Below are positions 1 to 11,297 of a DNA stretch of 64,000 bases, piece after piece. Made by a program: the position numbers and the translations under genes. The notes below the pieces were generated by a model, which saw nothing but the letters and a program-made list of their open reading frames with translations, did not search any database and was not told the DNA's origin. Position 1 is the stretch's first letter. Every line of letters starts with the position of its first letter. Source of the stretch: Phenylobacterium sp. (GTDB lineage Bacteria > Pseudomonadota > Alphaproteobacteria > Caulobacterales > Caulobacteraceae); assembly GCF_030693625.1 (NCBI RefSeq), contig NZ_JAUYAF010000065.1, positions 1 through 64,000 on the forward strand. Reading direction: 5' to 3'.

Positions 1-86
1 TTTGGACCTGATCCGCGAACTCCCATACAGGCCAGCGCCGTCAAGGGTGCGTCAACAGGCCGGACAGATGGCAGCATCCGACCAAG

Positions 87-767
87 CGACCAGAAGCTCT
101 CAAATCCGCTCTTGCGCTGAAGGGGGCGTCCACAGATGGGATGCTGTTCCAGGCCCAGTACCAGCAGCAGCCGGTTCCCGCGGACGGCGTGGTCATCAAG
201 CGTGAGTGGCTGCGGTTCTATGAGCAGCAGCCGTCCGTCTTCGAGCGGATCGTCGTCTCCTGGGACACCGCCTCCACCCTGCAGGAGACCAGCGACTATT
301 CCGTTGGCACGGTCTGGGGATCAGTCGGCATGGACTTCTATCTCCTGGATGTGGTGCGCGGGCGGTTCGAAACCCCGGACCTGCGCCGCAGGATCATGGA
401 GCTCTCCAGCCACTGGAGGGCGGACGTCACCATCGTCGAGAACACCGAGCTCGGCCGAGCGCTGGTCCAGGACATACGGGTGGCCGGCGAACTCCGTCCG
501 ATCCTGCAGACACCTTCCTTCGACAAGGAAGCCCGGCTGCTCGCCCAGGCCGCTCGCTTCGAGACCGGCCAGGTGCATCTGCCGGCGGAGGCGCCATGGC
601 TCGCCGACTATGTCAGCGAGCTCACGGCGTTCCCTAACGGCCGCCACGACGATCAGGTCGACGCCACCAGCCAGGCCCTGCGCTACCTCACGCGCGACGC
701 CCACATCCGCAAGCCGCCCCAGCGGCGCTGGGTGGGCGAGCGCAGGCGGTTGCGAGCGCCTGGCTAA
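87..767 (+). pseudogene. Phage terminase large subunit, C-terminal remnant
   Basis: The readable part covers the end of the ATPase domain and the nuclease domain of a phage terminase large subunit, the motor that packages phage DNA. The landmarks are the AQYQQQPVP segment just after the ATG at 141, the SWDTAST strand that starts the RNase H-like nuclease, and the DDQVDATSQAL helix near the C-terminus. Terminase-like sequence extends upstream of the ATG, in the same frame, to about position 87 (KRPEALKSALALKG). An in-frame stop lies at 9-11, and nothing resembling the ATPase motor precedes it. No portal, capsid or other phage gene follows. I infer a decayed prophage fragment; a gene whose first half lies outside the window is less likely because of the stop. 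Confidence 0.6.
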
Positions 768-1128
768 GCCAGCCTCGCCTTGAACCAGTCCATGGCGCGC
801 AGGAAGGTCGACGTCGTGGTGGGCGTGAAGTCGGCCAGCGCCAGTCGAGGCTGCTTTACGATGGCGTCGCTTGGAAGTGGATCCCGCAGGGCAAGGTTCA
901 GCTGCTCGCGCCAGGCGTCGCGTTCGGTCGCAGCCTCGAACACCGGCCGCCTGGCGAGCCCGCCCATATAGAGCGTCAGCGTCCCGTCCGGGCTGATCAG
1001 GAAGGATAGAGATTGTCGCCGTGCGCGCTGAACACCGGGCCGATGGCTCCAGCGGCGGTGATCTGCACCCGGTCCGCATTGGCATGGCACCATGCGATGG
1101 GCATGACGCACGCGAAGTGCCGCGCCAT
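764..1128 (-). pseudogene. Unknown protein with a frameshift
   Basis: Two minus-strand reading frames join into one plausible protein if a single frame change is allowed near position 1003. The first frame ends ...FSAHGDNLYPS and the other continues FLISPDGTLTLYMGGLARRPVF, ending AMDWFKARLA. The pieces together would be about 120 residues from the ATG at 1128. I do not recognise the family. It is convergent with the terminase remnant and overlaps it by four bases, so it may belong to the same decayed element. A sequencing error could produce the same picture. No clear ribosome binding site precedes the ATG at 1128, and an earlier ATG at 1200 would add 24 residues running through the palindromes. 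Confidence 0.4.
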
Positions 1129-1143
1129 GCTGAAGAAGTAGCC

Positions 1144-1179
1144 GCCTGCAGCGCGCGCCTCAGGGCGCGCGCTGCAGGC
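1144..1179. repeat. Perfect 16-bp inverted repeat with 4-base loop
   Basis: Left arm GCCTGCAGCGCGCGCC at 1144-1159 is exactly complementary to 1164-1179, with loop TCAG. No T-tract follows on either strand, so it is not a standard terminator. It lies between a decayed minus-strand gene and the efflux operon. Confidence 0.8.
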
Positions 1180-1183
1180 GATG

Positions 1184-1220
1184 CGCGGACCGCCGTCCAC
1201 TATCCCCGCGGCGGTCCGCG
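1184..1220. repeat. Perfect 12-bp inverted repeat
   Basis: CGCGGACCGCCG at 1184-1195 pairs exactly with 1209-1220 across a 13-base loop. It begins four bases after the neighbouring 16-bp palindrome, giving a tandem pair of strong hairpins upstream of the RND efflux operon. Confidence 0.75.
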
Positions 1221-1247
1221 CTCTCTTCGTCGGAAGAGTAGAGAGCC

Positions 1248-1261
1248 TTGATATGGGTCAA
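1248..1261. promoter_or_regulatory. FNR/FixK-type operator
   Basis: TTGATATGGGTCAA is a perfect TTGA-N6-TCAA palindrome, the pattern bound by Crp/Fnr-family anaerobic regulators such as FNR and FixK. The symmetry extends one base pair pair further on each side to CCTTGA...TCAAGG. It lies about 140 bases before the start of the TolC-like gene. The regulator itself is not in the window. Confidence 0.5.
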
Positions 1262-1400
1262 GGCCCAGCTTCAGTGCTGGTGCTACCTATACCTTGGGGC
1301 GGTTCTGCCGCGACCTGCGGATCAAGCGCCCGTTTCATTGAACCAGCCGGTGTTGGTAAGACCAGCTTGCGGCGGCTGCACTAAGGTCCAGGGAACAACA

Positions 1401-2678
1401 GTGAAGCGACCTCGTCTTTTCCGCGGTTCGGCGCTCTCGGCTGCTCTGGTCGCAGCCCTTCTTTCAGGGACAGACGCCACCAGAGGATCCGCTTGGGCTC
1501 AGGAAGCACAGCCGGCCCCGATGGGGCTGAGTGAGGTCATCCGCTTGGCTGCCAGCCAGCGCCAGGAGCTATCCGCCGCTCATGCGCGGGTGCGGGCGAG
1601 CGTCGAGCGGCCGGCGGTCGTATCGGCGCTGGAAGATCCGATGATCTCGGCGTCCATCGACCACAAGCCATTCAACATGAGGGGCATGGACTACAGCTTC
1701 GCCATCGAGCAGCGCATTCCGCTCGGGTCGCTCCGGCAGGACCGACGCCAGTCGGCCGAAGCAGACATCGCCCGGCTGAGGGCCGAAGCCGAGGACAAGC
1801 AACTCGGCGTAGCCGCCGAAGCCGCCTCGGCCTTCCTGATGCTGCAGCAGCGCCGCCGCACGGCGGAATTGCTCCATCAGCGTCGTGAGATCGCCCGCGC
1901 GATCGTCGCGGCGGCCGACGCGCGTTACGGTGGTGGCACGGGCGAGCAGGCCGACGTCTTGCGCGCCGAGGTCGAAGTCGCTCGCGTGGAAGCGCAGCTG
2001 AAGGCGTCCACGGGCCGCGTCGCGGCGGCGGAAGCCATGCTAAACGCGAGCCTGGGCCAGGAGGTCGATCGGCCGGTGCGGCCTCTACGGCCGCCGGTGC
2101 TCGACCGCCCGGCGCCCACGTGGGCCGAGGTCGAGGCGCGACTGCCTTCGCTGCCCCGGCTTCAGGCCGGACGCGCCGAGATCGGGCGCTCCGAGGCCGA
2201 GGTGCGCGTGATGCGCGACATGTACAAGCCGATGGCCACCGTGCGCGCTGGCCCCGCCTACGACATGGACAACAAGTGGGGCGCGATGTTGATGGTGGGC
2301 GTGAGTGTGCCCATTTGGCGCTCGAAGCTGAGCGCAGGCGTGCGGGAGGCCGAGGCGATGCGTGAGATGTCCCGGGCCGACCTTCGCGCGATGACGCGGA
2401 TGGCCGAAGGCGAGGCCGCCCAGGCGTTGAACGAACTCAAGGCCGCGGGCGAGCTGCAGCGCTCGCTGCGGGCGGAGATCGGGCCGCGGGCGCGGTTCGC
2501 GATCGATCCGGCCCTTGCCGCCTACGCCGCCGGGCGCCAGCCGCTCGTCTCGGTGATGGAGGCCCTACAGACGCTTTGGTCCGTTGAAAACGAACTGATC
2601 GACGCGGACATGCAGGTGGGCCTGGCCTGGGTCCGGCTGGGCCGCGCCACCGGCTCCTATGAACTGATCACCTTGTGA
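1401..2678 (+). CDS. TolC-family outer membrane efflux protein (CusC/CzcC-like)
   Basis: This is the outer membrane channel of a tripartite RND metal efflux pump. I chose the GTG at 1401 because it is preceded by GGGA at suitable spacing and is followed at once by a signal peptide (basic start, then ALSAALVAALL, ending near AWA-QE at residue 33). The frame is open further upstream but that part is not protein-like. The protein has 425 residues, normal for the family. The long Ala/Arg/Glu-rich helices at about 130-230 and 310-400 match the coiled barrel of outer membrane efflux proteins. It is the first gene of a three-gene operon and its stop overlaps the start of the adaptor gene by four bases (GTGA). 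The substrate is inferred from the pump gene. Confidence 0.85.
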   Translation: MKRPRLFRGSALSAALVAALLSGTDATRGSAWAQEAQPAPMGLSEVIRLAASQRQELSAAHARVRASVERPAVVSALEDPMISASIDHKPFNMRGMDYSFAIEQRIPLGSLRQDRRQSAEADIARLRAEAEDKQLGVAAEAASAFLMLQQRRRTAELLHQRREIARAIVAAADARYGGGTGEQADVLRAEVEVARVEAQLKASTGRVAAAEAMLNASLGQEVDRPVRPLRPPVLDRPAPTWAEVEARLPSLPRLQAGRAEIGRSEAEVRVMRDMYKPMATVRAGPAYDMDNKWGAMLMVGVSVPIWRSKLSAGVREAEAMREMSRADLRAMTRMAEGEAAQALNELKAAGELQRSLRAEIGPRARFAIDPALAAYAAGRQPLVSVMEALQTLWSVENELIDADMQVGLAWVRLGRATGSYELITL

Positions 2679-3955
2679 GTCCCCGGTCTCGACATCGCCT
2701 GGAGCTGGCGCTCGCAGTTGCCCTCACGCTCACGGTCGTGATCATTGTGGGCCTGATCCAAAGTGCGCGTGGCGGCTGGCCGTTTTCACCCCGTGTGAGC
2801 CCCGCGGCGCCGGGAGCGACCGCCCAAGCTTCCCCGGCGGGCGCTGCCGCTGTCGATAGGGCGCCCGTTGACGTGAGACCTGCCGACCTGGCCCGGCTGG
2901 GTATTCGGCTGGAGACCGCGCGGATCGGGGAGGTGGTCGCGAGCATCGACAGCGTGGCCACCATAGCGTTCGACGAATCGCGCCTCTCTCGCGTGAACCC
3001 GAGAGTCTCGGGCTGGGTGGAGCAGCTCTTCGTCAACACGACCGGGGAAAGCGTGCGCGCCGGCCAGCCGGTGGCGCGCATCTTCTCCCAGGAGCTGGTC
3101 TCGTCGCAGGCCGAATATCTGGCCGCCCGCCGCTTCGCGGCCTCGGGTCTGGCGACCTCCGTCGCCGCGAGCGGCCGCACGCGCCTCCAGGTGTTGGGGA
3201 TGTCCGAGGGCGAGATAAGGGGGATCGAGCGCTCCGGCCGTCCGATCCGGCTGGTGACGGTGACGGCGCCGCGCGGCGGGGTGGTCGTCAACCGGGGCGT
3301 CAGCGTCGGCGCCGCCGTGGATCCCTCGACCGAGTTGTTGACGCTGGCGGACCTGTCGACGGTCTGGGTGTTCGCGGAAATCCCGGAGGGGCAGGTCGGT
3401 GTGGTACGGCCGGGGACGCCAGCCCGGCTTCAGTTTCCTTCCTCGGGTTCGGGCATGATCGCAAGCCGCGCGGAGTTCGTCTATCCGACCCTCTCCGAGC
3501 GCACGCGCACCCTCCGCGTCCGTTTTTCCGTTCCCAACCCGGATCGAACCCTGATCCCTGGCGCCTACGGAACGGCAATCTTCGACGTTGCTCGCCCGCC
3601 CGCGTTGTCGGTGCCGCGGGACGCCCTCGTCGACACCGGGCGTCGCCAGCACCTGTTCGTGGCGAGTGGCGGGATGTTCGAGCCCCGGCCCGTCATCGTG
3701 GGAGAACGGGTCGGTGACCGGGTCGTGATCCTCAAGGGCCTAACCCCGGGGGAGCAGTTCGTCGCCAGCGGGACCTTCCTCCTCGACTCGGAGAGTCGGC
3801 TGCGCGCCACGGGCGGCGGCGGCGGCCACAGCCACGGATCAATGGCTTCGTCGCCACCCGTGGGCGGCGCGCCGAAGCTTGGCCTTTCCAGACCGCCGGC
3901 CTCTCCTTCGCCAACGACCGACGCCCACGCCGGGCACGACGCGGCGCCACGATGA
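2675..3955 (+). CDS. RND periplasmic adaptor subunit (CusB/CzcB-like)
   Basis: Membrane fusion protein that links the inner membrane pump to the outer membrane channel and may hand over metal. It starts at a GTG overlapping the previous stop. A membrane anchor spans about residues 10-29, followed by a Pro/Ala-rich linker, the lipoyl/barrel-sandwich region (VSGWVEQLFVNTTGESVRAGQPV) and the beta-barrel region (VWVFAEIPEGQVGVVRPGTPARL). Its length, 426 residues, is typical. The C-terminal tail is His-rich (GGGGGHSHGSMASSPP and DAHAGHD), which suggests extra metal binding. Its end overlaps the pump gene by four bases, so the two are probably translationally coupled. Confidence 0.88.
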   Translation: MSPRSRHRLELALAVALTLTVVIIVGLIQSARGGWPFSPRVSPAAPGATAQASPAGAAAVDRAPVDVRPADLARLGIRLETARIGEVVASIDSVATIAFDESRLSRVNPRVSGWVEQLFVNTTGESVRAGQPVARIFSQELVSSQAEYLAARRFAASGLATSVAASGRTRLQVLGMSEGEIRGIERSGRPIRLVTVTAPRGGVVVNRGVSVGAAVDPSTELLTLADLSTVWVFAEIPEGQVGVVRPGTPARLQFPSSGSGMIASRAEFVYPTLSERTRTLRVRFSVPNPDRTLIPGAYGTAIFDVARPPALSVPRDALVDTGRRQHLFVASGGMFEPRPVIVGERVGDRVVILKGLTPGEQFVASGTFLLDSESRLRATGGGGGHSHGSMASSPPVGGAPKLGLSRPPASPSPTTDAHAGHDAAPR

Positions 3956-6900
3956 TCGAGCGCGTCATCGAGCTGTCGGTGCGCTTCCGCTGGGCGGTCT
4001 TGGTGATTGCGGCGGCGCTCGCCATCTGGGCGGCGGACTCGGCGAGGAAGACCCCGCTGGACGCGTTGCCCGATCTCTCCGACCCGCAGGTCATTGTCTA
4101 CACCGAGTGGATGGGGCGAAGCCCCGATCTCATCGAAGACCAGATCACCTATCCGCTGATCCGGGCCCTCCAAAGTACGCCCTCGGTGCGGACCGTTCGC
4201 GGATATTCGATGTTCGGCATGAGCTTCGTCTACGTCATTTTCGAGGACGGGACGGACGTCTACTGGGCGAGAACCCGGGTGCTGGAGCAGCTCGGCCGCG
4301 TCCAGCAGCTACTGCCGCCAGCCGTTGTCCCGACGCTGGGCCCGGACGCCAGCGGCGTCGGCTGGGTCTATCAGTACGTCCTGGAGGATAAGAGCGGCCG
4401 CCTTGATCTGGCCGAGCTCCGCGCGCTGCAGGACTTCACGGTGCGGCCCGCATTGCAGGCGGTGCCAGGCGTGGCCGAAGTCGCCTCGATCGGCGGGTTC
4501 GAGCGTCAGTACCAGGTCGTGGTCGACCCGGAACGGCTCGTCGGCTTCGGGCTCACCATGGCCGACCTCACGCGGGCCGTTCGGGACGCCAACGCCGAGG
4601 TCGGTGCGCGGGTCCTGGAGCTTGCGGGCCGGGAGTACGTGCTGCGGGGCCGCGGCTTCGTGCGAGACCTGGAGGACCTGGAAAAGAGCGTCGTCACCGT
4701 GGGGCCGGGCGGCGTGCCGATCCGGCTCGGCGACGTGGCGACCGTTCGCTTCGGCCCCGAGATCCGCCGCGGCGCCGCCGACTGGAACGCCCGGGGCGAG
4801 GCGGTGGGCGGCATCGTGGTCATGCGCATCGGCTCCAACGCGCTTCAAGTGATCGATCGCGTGAAGGTGGCGACGGCCGAGCTTTCCCTGCCACCCGGGG
4901 TGCGGCTCGTTCCGACCTACGATCGCTCGGACCTCATCCGCGGTTCGGTCGAAACTTTGCGGAACACGCTCATCAGCCAGGGGGTGATCGTCACCCTCAT
5001 CTGCGTGGTGTTCCTGTTCCACCTCCGCTCGGCGCTCGTGGTAATGATCGTGCTGCCGGTCTCCGTGCTGCTGTCGTTCATCGGCATCCGCTATCTCGGG
5101 CTCACCACCAACATCATGTCGCTGGGCGGCATCGCCATCGCCATCGGAGAGCTCGCCGACGCTACAATCGTCCTGGTGGAGAACGCCAACACCCGCCTGG
5201 CGGCCGCCCCGCCGGGCGCGGATCGGCGGCGGATCATCATCGACGCATGCAAGGAGGTCGGGCGGCCGATCTTCTTCTCCCTGCTGCTGATCACCGTCAG
5301 CTTCCTACCGATCTTCACCCTGGCGGGGCAGGCTGGAGATCTCTTCGCGCCGCTCGCCTTCACCAAGACCTTCGCGATGTTCGCCGCGGCGATCCTCTCG
5401 GTCACGCTCGCCCCGGCCCTGATGGTGCTGCTGCTGCGCGGCCGCTTCCGCACCGAAGCGGAGAACCCCGTGGGTCGGGCGCTCACGCGCGCCTATCTCC
5501 CAATCGCGCGCTTCGTCGTTCACTACAGGATCGCCGTTGTTTGCGCCGCCGCCCTGCTCATGATCGTCACAGTGCCAGTCTTCCAGCGCCTGGGATCGGA
5601 GTTCATGCCGCCGCTGGACGAAGGGTCTCTGCTGGTGATGCCGACCACCTTCCCGGGCATTGCTATAGAGGACGCCCGGCGCGCGCTCGAGGCGCAGCAT
5701 CGCGTCATCATGAACTTCCCGGAGGTCGCCTCGGTGCATGGGAAGACCGGCCGCGCCGAGACGGCGACCGACCCGGCCCAACTCGACATGAACGAGTCGG
5801 TCGTAACGCTCCGCCCGTGGAAGGACTGGCCGCTCCGTCCGGTGGAGCGCTGGTACAGCGCCGGCGCGCCCGACGGGATGAAGCCGCTGCTGAGACTAAT
5901 CTGGCCCGATCGGTCGCGACGCACGTTGGCGCAGCTGTCCCGAGACCTCGACGCGGCGCTGCGGATGCCGGGCTACCAGATGGCGATCGCGCCGCCGATC
6001 CGCACGCGCATCGACATGCTCACCACGGGTGTCCGCACGCCCGTGGGCGTCAAGGTCTTCGGAGAGGACCTGAACGAGATCGAGCGGATATCCGTCGCGC
6101 TCGAGGGGATGCTGCGCGACGTCCCGGGCACTCGCAGCACCTTCGCGGAGCGCCAGACCGGCCGGGAGTACATCGACATCATCCCCGACCGGGACCGGAT
6201 CGCCCGCCACGGCCTGACCGTGCGCGACGTCCAGGACACCGTGGAGGCGGCGATTGGCGGCGCCAACGTCTCGACGGCTATCGCCGGCCGCGCCCGCTTC
6301 ACGATCAATCTTCGCTACGCCGCCGATTTCCGCGGCGACCCAGAGGCGCTCCGAGCGCTGCTGATCCCCGTCCAGGCCAGCGGGCCGCCGGTGAGCTACG
6401 GGGGCGCCGGCAGCGGAGCGGGCGCGAGCCCGGCCGCTCCGCCGAGGGTGAGCGCCCCAAGCTCGGGCGGTGGAATGGGCGGCATGGGGGGCGCCTCCGA
6501 CACGGGCATGGCCGGCGCCGCCGCCATGGGCTCAGCGCCATCGTCCCCGCGGATGGGCGGCGCACCGGCCTCGGCGTCTTCAGAGGAGGTGACGGACCGC
6601 TACCGGCCACCGGGCGCCTCGGTCCCGTTGGGCCAAATCGCCGACATACGGGTGACCACCGGACCGCCGATGATCAAGGACGAGAACGGCGTGCTGGTCG
6701 GCTACGTCTACGCCGACATCGACCCGACCGCTCGCGACCTCGGTGGATGGGTCGAGGACGCCAAGACCCTCGTCGACCAGCGCCTTAAGCTGCCACCCGG
6801 CTACCGGCTCCAGTGGACCGGCCAGTACGAGTTCCTGGCGGAGATGGAAGCGCGGCTACGCTACGTGCTGCCACTCACGCTGCTGCTGATCGTCGTGCTG

Positions 6901-7401
6901 CTGTACCTGTCCACCAGGGGCTGGATGCAGACCCTGCTGGTCCTGTGTAGCCTCCCATTCGCCATCGCCGGGAGCGTCTGGCTGTTGGCGGCCATGGACT
7001 ACAACATGTCCGCTGCCGTCTGGGTCGGGATCATCGCGGTAGCCGGCGTGGCGGCGCAGACCGGCATCGTCATGATCGTCTACCTGGACGAGGCCTTCGA
7101 GCGCCACATGCGCGAGGGCAAGATCAGGACGCCGGACGATGTCGATGCAGCCGTGGTCGAAGGCGCCGCGATGCGAGTTCGGCCACTGGTCATGACGGTC
7201 GCGACGACTGTCCTAGGGCTGATGCCCCTGTTGTGGGAAGCCGGCGTGGGAGCGGACGTCGCCGCCCGCACCGCCGCCCCCGTTGTGGGCGGGCTCTGGT
7301 CCTGCATGGTGCTAACACTGCTGGTTCTGCCGGCGGCCTATTCGATATGGCGCCGGCGTCAGGTCATGGCTGCCGGGCCGCCCGCCCCGGAAGCCGGCTA
7401 A
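3952..7401 (+). CDS. Heavy-metal RND efflux transporter, CusA-like (Cu/Ag)
   Basis: Proton-driven inner membrane pump of the HME-RND family, 1149 residues, slightly longer than the usual 1030-1070. The Met triad of CusA appears conserved: M563 in LLVMPTTFPG, M613 in AQLDMNESV and M689 in RIDMLTTG. These align by motif with E. coli CusA M573, M623 and M672, so copper(I)/silver(I) export is more likely than Co/Zn/Cd. Membrane segments and the GGIAIAIGELADA and GIIAVAGVAAQTGIVM helices are intact. Two features explain the extra length: about 25 residues between M613 and M689, and a low-complexity Gly/Ala/Met/Ser/Pro insertion at residues 812-882 in a periplasmic part. It is last in the operon and coupled to the adaptor by ATGA. 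Confidence 0.9.
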   Translation: MIERVIELSVRFRWAVLVIAAALAIWAADSARKTPLDALPDLSDPQVIVYTEWMGRSPDLIEDQITYPLIRALQSTPSVRTVRGYSMFGMSFVYVIFEDGTDVYWARTRVLEQLGRVQQLLPPAVVPTLGPDASGVGWVYQYVLEDKSGRLDLAELRALQDFTVRPALQAVPGVAEVASIGGFERQYQVVVDPERLVGFGLTMADLTRAVRDANAEVGARVLELAGREYVLRGRGFVRDLEDLEKSVVTVGPGGVPIRLGDVATVRFGPEIRRGAADWNARGEAVGGIVVMRIGSNALQVIDRVKVATAELSLPPGVRLVPTYDRSDLIRGSVETLRNTLISQGVIVTLICVVFLFHLRSALVVMIVLPVSVLLSFIGIRYLGLTTNIMSLGGIAIAIGELADATIVLVENANTRLAAAPPGADRRRIIIDACKEVGRPIFFSLLLITVSFLPIFTLAGQAGDLFAPLAFTKTFAMFAAAILSVTLAPALMVLLLRGRFRTEAENPVGRALTRAYLPIARFVVHYRIAVVCAAALLMIVTVPVFQRLGSEFMPPLDEGSLLVMPTTFPGIAIEDARRALEAQHRVIMNFPEVASVHGKTGRAETATDPAQLDMNESVVTLRPWKDWPLRPVERWYSAGAPDGMKPLLRLIWPDRSRRTLAQLSRDLDAALRMPGYQMAIAPPIRTRIDMLTTGVRTPVGVKVFGEDLNEIERISVALEGMLRDVPGTRSTFAERQTGREYIDIIPDRDRIARHGLTVRDVQDTVEAAIGGANVSTAIAGRARFTINLRYAADFRGDPEALRALLIPVQASGPPVSYGGAGSGAGASPAAPPRVSAPSSGGGMGGMGGASDTGMAGAAAMGSAPSSPRMGGAPASASSEEVTDRYRPPGASVPLGQIADIRVTTGPPMIKDENGVLVGYVYADIDPTARDLGGWVEDAKTLVDQRLKLPPGYRLQWTGQYEFLAEMEARLRYVLPLTLLLIVVLLYLSTRGWMQTLLVLCSLPFAIAGSVWLLAAMDYNMSAAVWVGIIAVAGVAAQTGIVMIVYLDEAFERHMREGKIRTPDDVDAAVVEGAAMRVRPLVMTVATTVLGLMPLLWEAGVGADVAARTAAPVVGGLWSCMVLTLLVLPAAYSIWRRRQVMAAGPPAPEAG

Positions 7402-7603
7402 CCGGCTACCCAGCTACAATAGGGGGTCCCATGCGAGGGGGCGTTCGATCCTCTCGTCGCAAACGTCGGCAAGGACCTGCCACGGACTCCGACTAGGGCT
7501 GGTTGACCCACCGTTCCTGGCCGTCAGTCACCGCCCTCCGATCGCCCGCGCGCGTTGCACGAAGGAGATCGGTGGGCGGCCAAAGAGGGGCGAGAGGCGG
7601 GTT

Positions 7604-7963
7604 TTACTTGGGCGCGGGCTGCGGCGCGGCGTGATCGCCTTCCATCATGCCGGCGCACTTCTTATGCATCGCCGCCATCTCGTCCTTGCTCAGCGGCTTG
7701 CCGTTCGGCCACATCGCGATGCCGCTCTTCTCGCGGCTGTGTTCGTGGACCGCCTGGGGCGCCATGTCCTTGCCCATCATGCCCATGCACATCTTGTGCA
7801 TGTCGGTCTGGTTCATCCCCTCCATGCCGCCGGGCGCAGGCGCGGCGACCGCGGGCTTGGCGTCCGAGGCGGGATGGTGGGCGCCGTGAGCTTCCTGGGC
7901 GAAGCCCGGGCCGGCGACGAGGGCGGCCGCGGCGGCCAGGGCGATGAAAATAGAAGGACGCAT
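7604..7963 (-). CDS. Small exported Met/His-rich protein, probable copper binder
   Basis: 119 residues. The ATG at 7963 is preceded by GGGAG at good spacing and begins a clear signal peptide (MRPSIFIALAAAAALVAGPG, cleaved near FAQ). The mature part has clustered ligands: HGAHH, GGMEGMNQTDMHKMCMGMMG and MAAMHKKCAGMMEGDH. It has no recognised catalytic domain. It lies between the efflux operon, which is convergent, and csoR. The composition and position suggest a periplasmic copper buffer or chaperone. The stretch 7402-7603 between it and the pump gene shows no gene. Confidence 0.7.
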   Translation of the reverse strand: MRPSIFIALAAAAALVAGPGFAQEAHGAHHPASDAKPAVAAPAPGGMEGMNQTDMHKMCMGMMGKDMAPQAVHEHSREKSGIAMWPNGKPLSKDEMAAMHKKCAGMMEGDHAAPQPAPK

Positions 7964-8065
7964 GTCCGGATCTCCCGATGGGGTGGTGGTTGCCATAGGA
8001 ATGACGCGCGTGGCCGCCGACATTACGGGCAACCCGGCAAGGTTCGACCCGGCGGCCTCCCGCGG

Positions 8066-8341
8066 CTAGGTCAGCGCCCGGTCCAGAACGGCGATGAGCT
8101 CGGCGGCCTTGGCGCGGCGCTCCGCCTCGTCCCCATCCACCAAGGCGCCGGTCACGCAGTGATCCAGGTGGTCCTTGAGGATTTCCGACTCCACCCGCCG
8201 AAGCGCCGCGCGTACGGCCTGCAGCTGGGTCAGGACGTCGATGCAGTAGCGACCCTCGTCCACCATGCGGGCGATGCCCCGCACCTGCCCTTCGATGCGG
8301 CTGAGCCGGTTGAGCAGCTTTGGCTTGTCGTTATGGTTCAA
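8066..8341 (-). CDS. csoR: CsoR/RcnR-family copper-sensing repressor
   Basis: All-helical DUF156 repressor of 91 residues, which releases DNA on binding Cu(I). The ligand set of CsoR is present: C33, H58 and C62, with the same spacing as M. tuberculosis CsoR C36-H61-C65. RLSRIEGQVRGIARMV is the classic first helix of the family. RcnR/FrmR proteins have a different ligand pattern, so copper is the best call. It is divergent from the copper ATPase gene, and the 102 bases between them hold two operator-like palindromes. Confidence 0.88.
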   Translation of the reverse strand: MNHNDKPKLLNRLSRIEGQVRGIARMVDEGRYCIDVLTQLQAVRAALRRVESEILKDHLDHCVTGALVDGDEAERRAKAAELIAVLDRALT

Positions 8342-8367
8342 GAGCGTCCTCCGATGCAGGCGTCAGT

Positions 8368-8385
8368 ATACCCCCGTATGGGTAT
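8368..8385. promoter_or_regulatory. CsoR-type operator 1
   Basis: ATACCCCCGTATGGGTAT contains perfect arms ATACCC and GGGTAT and matches the G/C-tract plus TA-rich edges of known CsoR operators. It sits in the divergent csoR/copA intergenic region, 27 bases from the csoR start. Confidence 0.65.
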
Positions 8386-8393
8386 TTGACAAC

Positions 8394-8410
8394 ATGCCCC
8401 ATGGGGGTAT
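8394..8410. promoter_or_regulatory. CsoR-type operator 2
   Basis: ATGCCCCATGGGGGTAT, with the perfect core CCCCATGGGG, is a second copy of the CsoR-like palindrome. It is centred about 25 bases from the first, on the side of the ATPase gene. Two sites suggest separate or cooperative control of the divergent genes. Confidence 0.6.
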
Positions 8411-8443
8411 ATCGCGTGTTACTCACTGCGGAGATATCCGGCC

Positions 8444-10784
<2,341 letters not shown>

Positions 10785-10810
<26 letters not shown>

Positions 10811-11297
10811 CCGGCGCGACGGCGCCGAAGGTGCGGCGGGCGTCGCCTGCCATCCGCTCGACGCACCAGCGCGCATAGGCGTCCGCCAGGGCCGGGACCA
10901 GGCGGCCCAGGCCGGCCGGCGCGAGCTCGTAGTCGATCCAGACGCGCAAGGCGGCGCCGTCGGGGACCGGCGTCGCCTCGAAGCCCATCTCGTAGTCGCC
11001 GATGATGATCAGCCGCGGCCGGCCCACGGTGCGCCAGACCTTCCGGCGCGGCGGGTTACGCTCGGTGACCACCTCGTCGACGAAGAGCTCAAGGCCGAAC
11101 GCCCGGCCGCCCATCCGGATCTGCGAGCCGACCGCCTGGCCGCGCCTCTCATCGAAATCGTAGGTCATCCGCCCGCCGCCCATCATCATCGAGGGACGAG
11201 CCATGTGCGCCGCCAGCCGCGTCTGGTCGTCGAGATGGGCGAACAGCCGCTCAGGGGTCGCAGCGACCTGGACGGAGGCCTGGCGATGGCGGGTCAC
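10785..11297 (-). CDS. SRPBCC-fold protein
   Basis: 170 residues. The [16 protein letters not shown] start followed by alternating beta strands and a final long helix ([17 protein letters not shown]) matches the START/polyketide-cyclase (SRPBCC) fold, a general hydrophobic-ligand binding cavity. A Met/Gly patch ([15 protein letters not shown]) sits in the first loop. The substrate cannot be predicted. It is convergent with the copper ATPase, overlapping its last 26 bases, and its start overlaps the stop of the dehydrogenase gene by four bases, so those two are probably co-transcribed. Confidence 0.7.

Noticed and set aside
1248-1400. N-terminal extension of the TolC-like protein to an ATG at 1248
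   Set aside because: The added 51 residues are not protein-like, overlap the FNR-type box, and precede a normal signal peptide that starts at the GTG at 1401.
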